Both the position numbers and the translations under genes were made by a program. Under the pieces are notes generated by a model. It was not told where the DNA came from. It made no database searches and saw nothing but the letters and a program-made list of their open reading frames with translations. This document shows, in pieces, positions 61,433 through 64,000 of a stretch of DNA of 64,000 nucleotides; position 1 is the stretch's first letter, and the number at the start of each line of letters is the position of its first letter. The DNA comes from Anthopleura xanthogrammica (taxonomy: Eukaryota > Cnidaria > Anthozoa > Actiniaria > Actiniidae), in assembly GCA_964019055.1 (NCBI GenBank), contig OZ025213.1:5433292-5497291 (forward strand), given 5' to 3'.

Positions 61433-64000
61433 ATGTGTTTTGTTCCAAGACTGAACACTGAAAGGCTTGCAAATGTTCTGGAAGAAAGTATTCGAAAAGA
61501 AAATGGCGAATTGCATCTTGCGACCAAGATCTTCCATACACTACAAATCAAGGTATTTTTACTTATAAATCGAAAGCAACATTATGTTTCGTTACATGAA
61601 GCATTAACTGAAATAATTTTGGGTTTTTCATTTTTGAATGATGGTCTCATGGGATATTTTAAGCTATTTAAAGGTTGGATTAGGACGTCAAGCAATCGTC
61701 ATCAAATCTATGAATGTCATTATTCAAAATGGCGACTAAAGTCCCAAACTTGTACACCAAAGTGTATATTGTTCAAAAACTACAGAACGTTTATGTCAAA
61801 ATAATTGCCAGTGGTTAGGGTTATCATTTCTTAAGTCCTTATTGCGGAAATATTAATCCGAACGAACGAACCCGCAAAAATGTTCCCCTTAAATGTTAAG
61901 GCGATGGCGTAATTATGTAAATTCGAACCTTTTATGTCGTCGTTGCTGGCTCTCTTCCATTCGTTGAAAATTTAATGGCCTCAGGGGTAAAAAAAATGCG
62001 TTATTGCAAGATTTTTTCCATCGATAAAATGAACGATTTTAAACTTCTTAGACCTTAATTATCTTTCTTTTATTTATAAACAACTTACTACGAGTATCGC
62101 GTAATATACACCGGTGTTTAACCAGTGTGTGCTTCTAATATTATGACAAAGTCCGCAACGGTTATTTTCATTCTTGTTATTGACTTGATAGTCTGAAATA
62201 TTTCAACCATTAAATGGGTTAGAGGTTATAAAAGGTAGTGAAAAATGATCCTTTTTCCAGTAATGATATGGGGCCTGCTCTGAAACAATAAACAACCCTA
62301 AAGTGGAGCGCGTGCCGTAAGGTTATTCTATTGTACTACTATTATGCTGTTCCATTTCAAGAATTAGGCTAATATTTTAGGTTAATGTTCGGAAATAATT
62401 TTGTCAGCTTTGCCAGTTTATTTTCCCAGATTTCTGTGACTCAAAAGCTCATCCATCTGTCGAATGGATAGGGCTATTATGCTTTTATTAAAAATGTTTT
62501 GTTACTCGAAAACCCGCAGGAGTTCTTTATTTACATTGACTCTTCAGACTACATGTTGACCATATGGTAGACTATTGAACGGGTGTTAAGTATAATGAGA
62601 AAACATGTACCCCTTTTAAACCAGTTCCAAAGTGTAGTGCAATGGGGAATGCTATTATATGTATATAAATGAAAAAATGCCAGCATCAAAAAGAGAAATT
62701 TTGAGTTATAGTAGTAGTTAGATGCCTTTTGAGTGTTGTAATATATGGGTTACTAGAATAGATCACTTGTGTCACACGTGTCTTTTGAAATAATGGATTG
62801 TTGCCTTATTATTCAAAGTAGTATTAAACAAATATAATGTGGGAAAAGTTATCTAAAACCATACTGTCCAGTTTTGAAAAGCTTTGTCCAACTTGTTGAT
62901 TAATTGTATTAATTATTACTTTTTGTTATCAGGGAACTGAAGTAACTCCATCACTTCATGATAAGACTATTCGTTGGATATGGCTTCTGAATCAAGACTT
63001 TGAATACCTTCCTGATACCTTCTCTCTCACTGTTAGCATTTTAGACAGATTCCTTTCATTGGTCAAGGTAAGAGAAGTCTTGTACTAGTTAAGTTATCCA
63101 AGATAATTGTACTTTATTTTAAATGGCCCAGTACAATTACAAATAGAAAGCCTTTATCAGCCTCAGCCCCTCCCTCTCTGCACTGCCCAGGGGTGTTTGG
63201 CTTCCCCACTTTTTGCTAATAAAGTTTCAAGTTCAGCCCCTGATTTTTAGTGTGTGATTACTGGTGCTCCTTTTTCAAATTTGAGCCCTCACCTTCAATG
63301 ATTCCTCCTGGTCCTTACAAGAAACCTATTCTGTGGGAATTCATATTGCTTCTTCAGTAGTTATACATAGACTAGAAAAGTTGTTAATTTATATGACATT
63401 ATTTTTCAGGTTAAACCAAAATACCTAAGATGTATTGCCATATCAGCATACTTCTTAGCTATCAAGACTATGGAGGAAGATGAGGTAAGTTAATGAATTG
63501 TTTAATGATATGAAGAACTGATATGAAATATAACCTGGTACTATTGACTGATTAGTACATTGAAATATTTATTGGCCATGGAACCGCTAGAGTAGAAGAC
63601 AAACATGTGATTGACTGTGTCTTTCCTTTCTGTACTTGTAGAACATACCATCACTTACAGAGCTTGTAAGAGTGAGTGAGTGTGGCTGTTCTGCTTCTGA
63701 TGTGCTTCGTATGGAGCGTATTATTCTGTCCAAGCTTCAGTGGAACCTCAACATTATCACTCCATTGTCATTTCTACATCTTGTAAGTATTGACTCTTGC
63801 CTGAATTAGATCTCTGCTGTAGAACTTTGTCACAAAGGAGCCATCTTTATTCCCACCAAAATTGAAGCCTTTGTTTCTGCTTGTGGCAAACTCATTCTGA
63901 AGCACTTTATGTGAGCCTAGACAGGCAAAAACATGGCTACAGCATGAGAAATCATTAGAGTAACAGTGTCCAGTGTCCCATAAAAAGCATGTTAACTATT
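61433..64000 (+). CDS. Cyclin I/G family protein, copy B (3' end outside window)
   Basis: Coding exons 61433-61552, 62933-63067, 63410-63484 and 63642-63782 give 157 residues; the rest lies beyond the window. The 5' exon starts at 61378 after a CAG acceptor, with an in-frame TAG near its start, so the ATG at 61433 is the first possible in frame. The N-terminus has LNTERLANVLEES; the cyclin box has PDTFSLTVSILDRFL, VKPKYLRCIAIS, KTMEEDE, LRMERIILSKLQWNL and TPLSFL. Exons of 40, 45, 25 and 47 codons, all phase 0, mirror copy A's 37, 46, 25 and 47, so the two are inverted duplicates. Copy B's box looks closer to vertebrate cyclin I in the VKPKYL and EEDENIP stretch. No break is seen in the visible part. 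Confidence 0.9.

Overview
The window reads as nuclear DNA of an anthozoan cnidarian, most likely a stony coral. This rests on compact GT-AG genes with animal protein families (CLOCK, POSH/SH3RF, MFSD12, ARV1, cyclin I/G), AT-rich introns crowded with short fold-back elements and simple repeats, a restriction-like-endonuclease LINE tail of a type I associate with anthozoans, and a secreted Asp/Glu-rich protein gene. The lineage is an inference. No prokaryotic, viral, rRNA or CRISPR feature was seen.

Layout: (1) 1-3112, repeat-rich DNA with no gene. (2) 3113-6312 (+), a six-exon gene for an unrecognised secreted modular protein: signal peptide, acidic block, four exon-encoded five-cysteine modules (one with a His-rich tail), and a basic Trp-containing 27-residue tandem repeat. 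This is the best candidate here for something undescribed. (3) 8195-11770 (+), ARV1, followed at once by an 18-bp minisatellite. (4) 15001-30403 (+), CLOCK, 14 coding exons, bHLH-PAS-PAS plus a Gln-rich C-terminus; its introns hold many fold-back elements and a seven-copy 90-bp array. (5) 31523-43919 (+), POSH/SH3RF, RING plus four SH3 domains; its introns carry a LINE tail, 430 bp of (AAT)n and 128 perfect copies of TGCCC. (6) 46912-55343 (+), an MFSD12-like transporter. (7) 56263-59194 (-) and 61433->64000 (+), two cyclin I/G paralogs, head to head, with the same intron positions and a shared upstream region containing CCAAT, CRE and E2F-like motifs.

Exon-intron models were built by hand from splice consensus, reading-frame continuity and family resemblance. 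In every complete model the exon lengths sum to an intact reading frame. Apart from the cyclin pair, the neighbours do not form an obvious pathway. UTRs, promoters and transposon superfamily names are tentative. Exon coordinates are given inside each gene entry.
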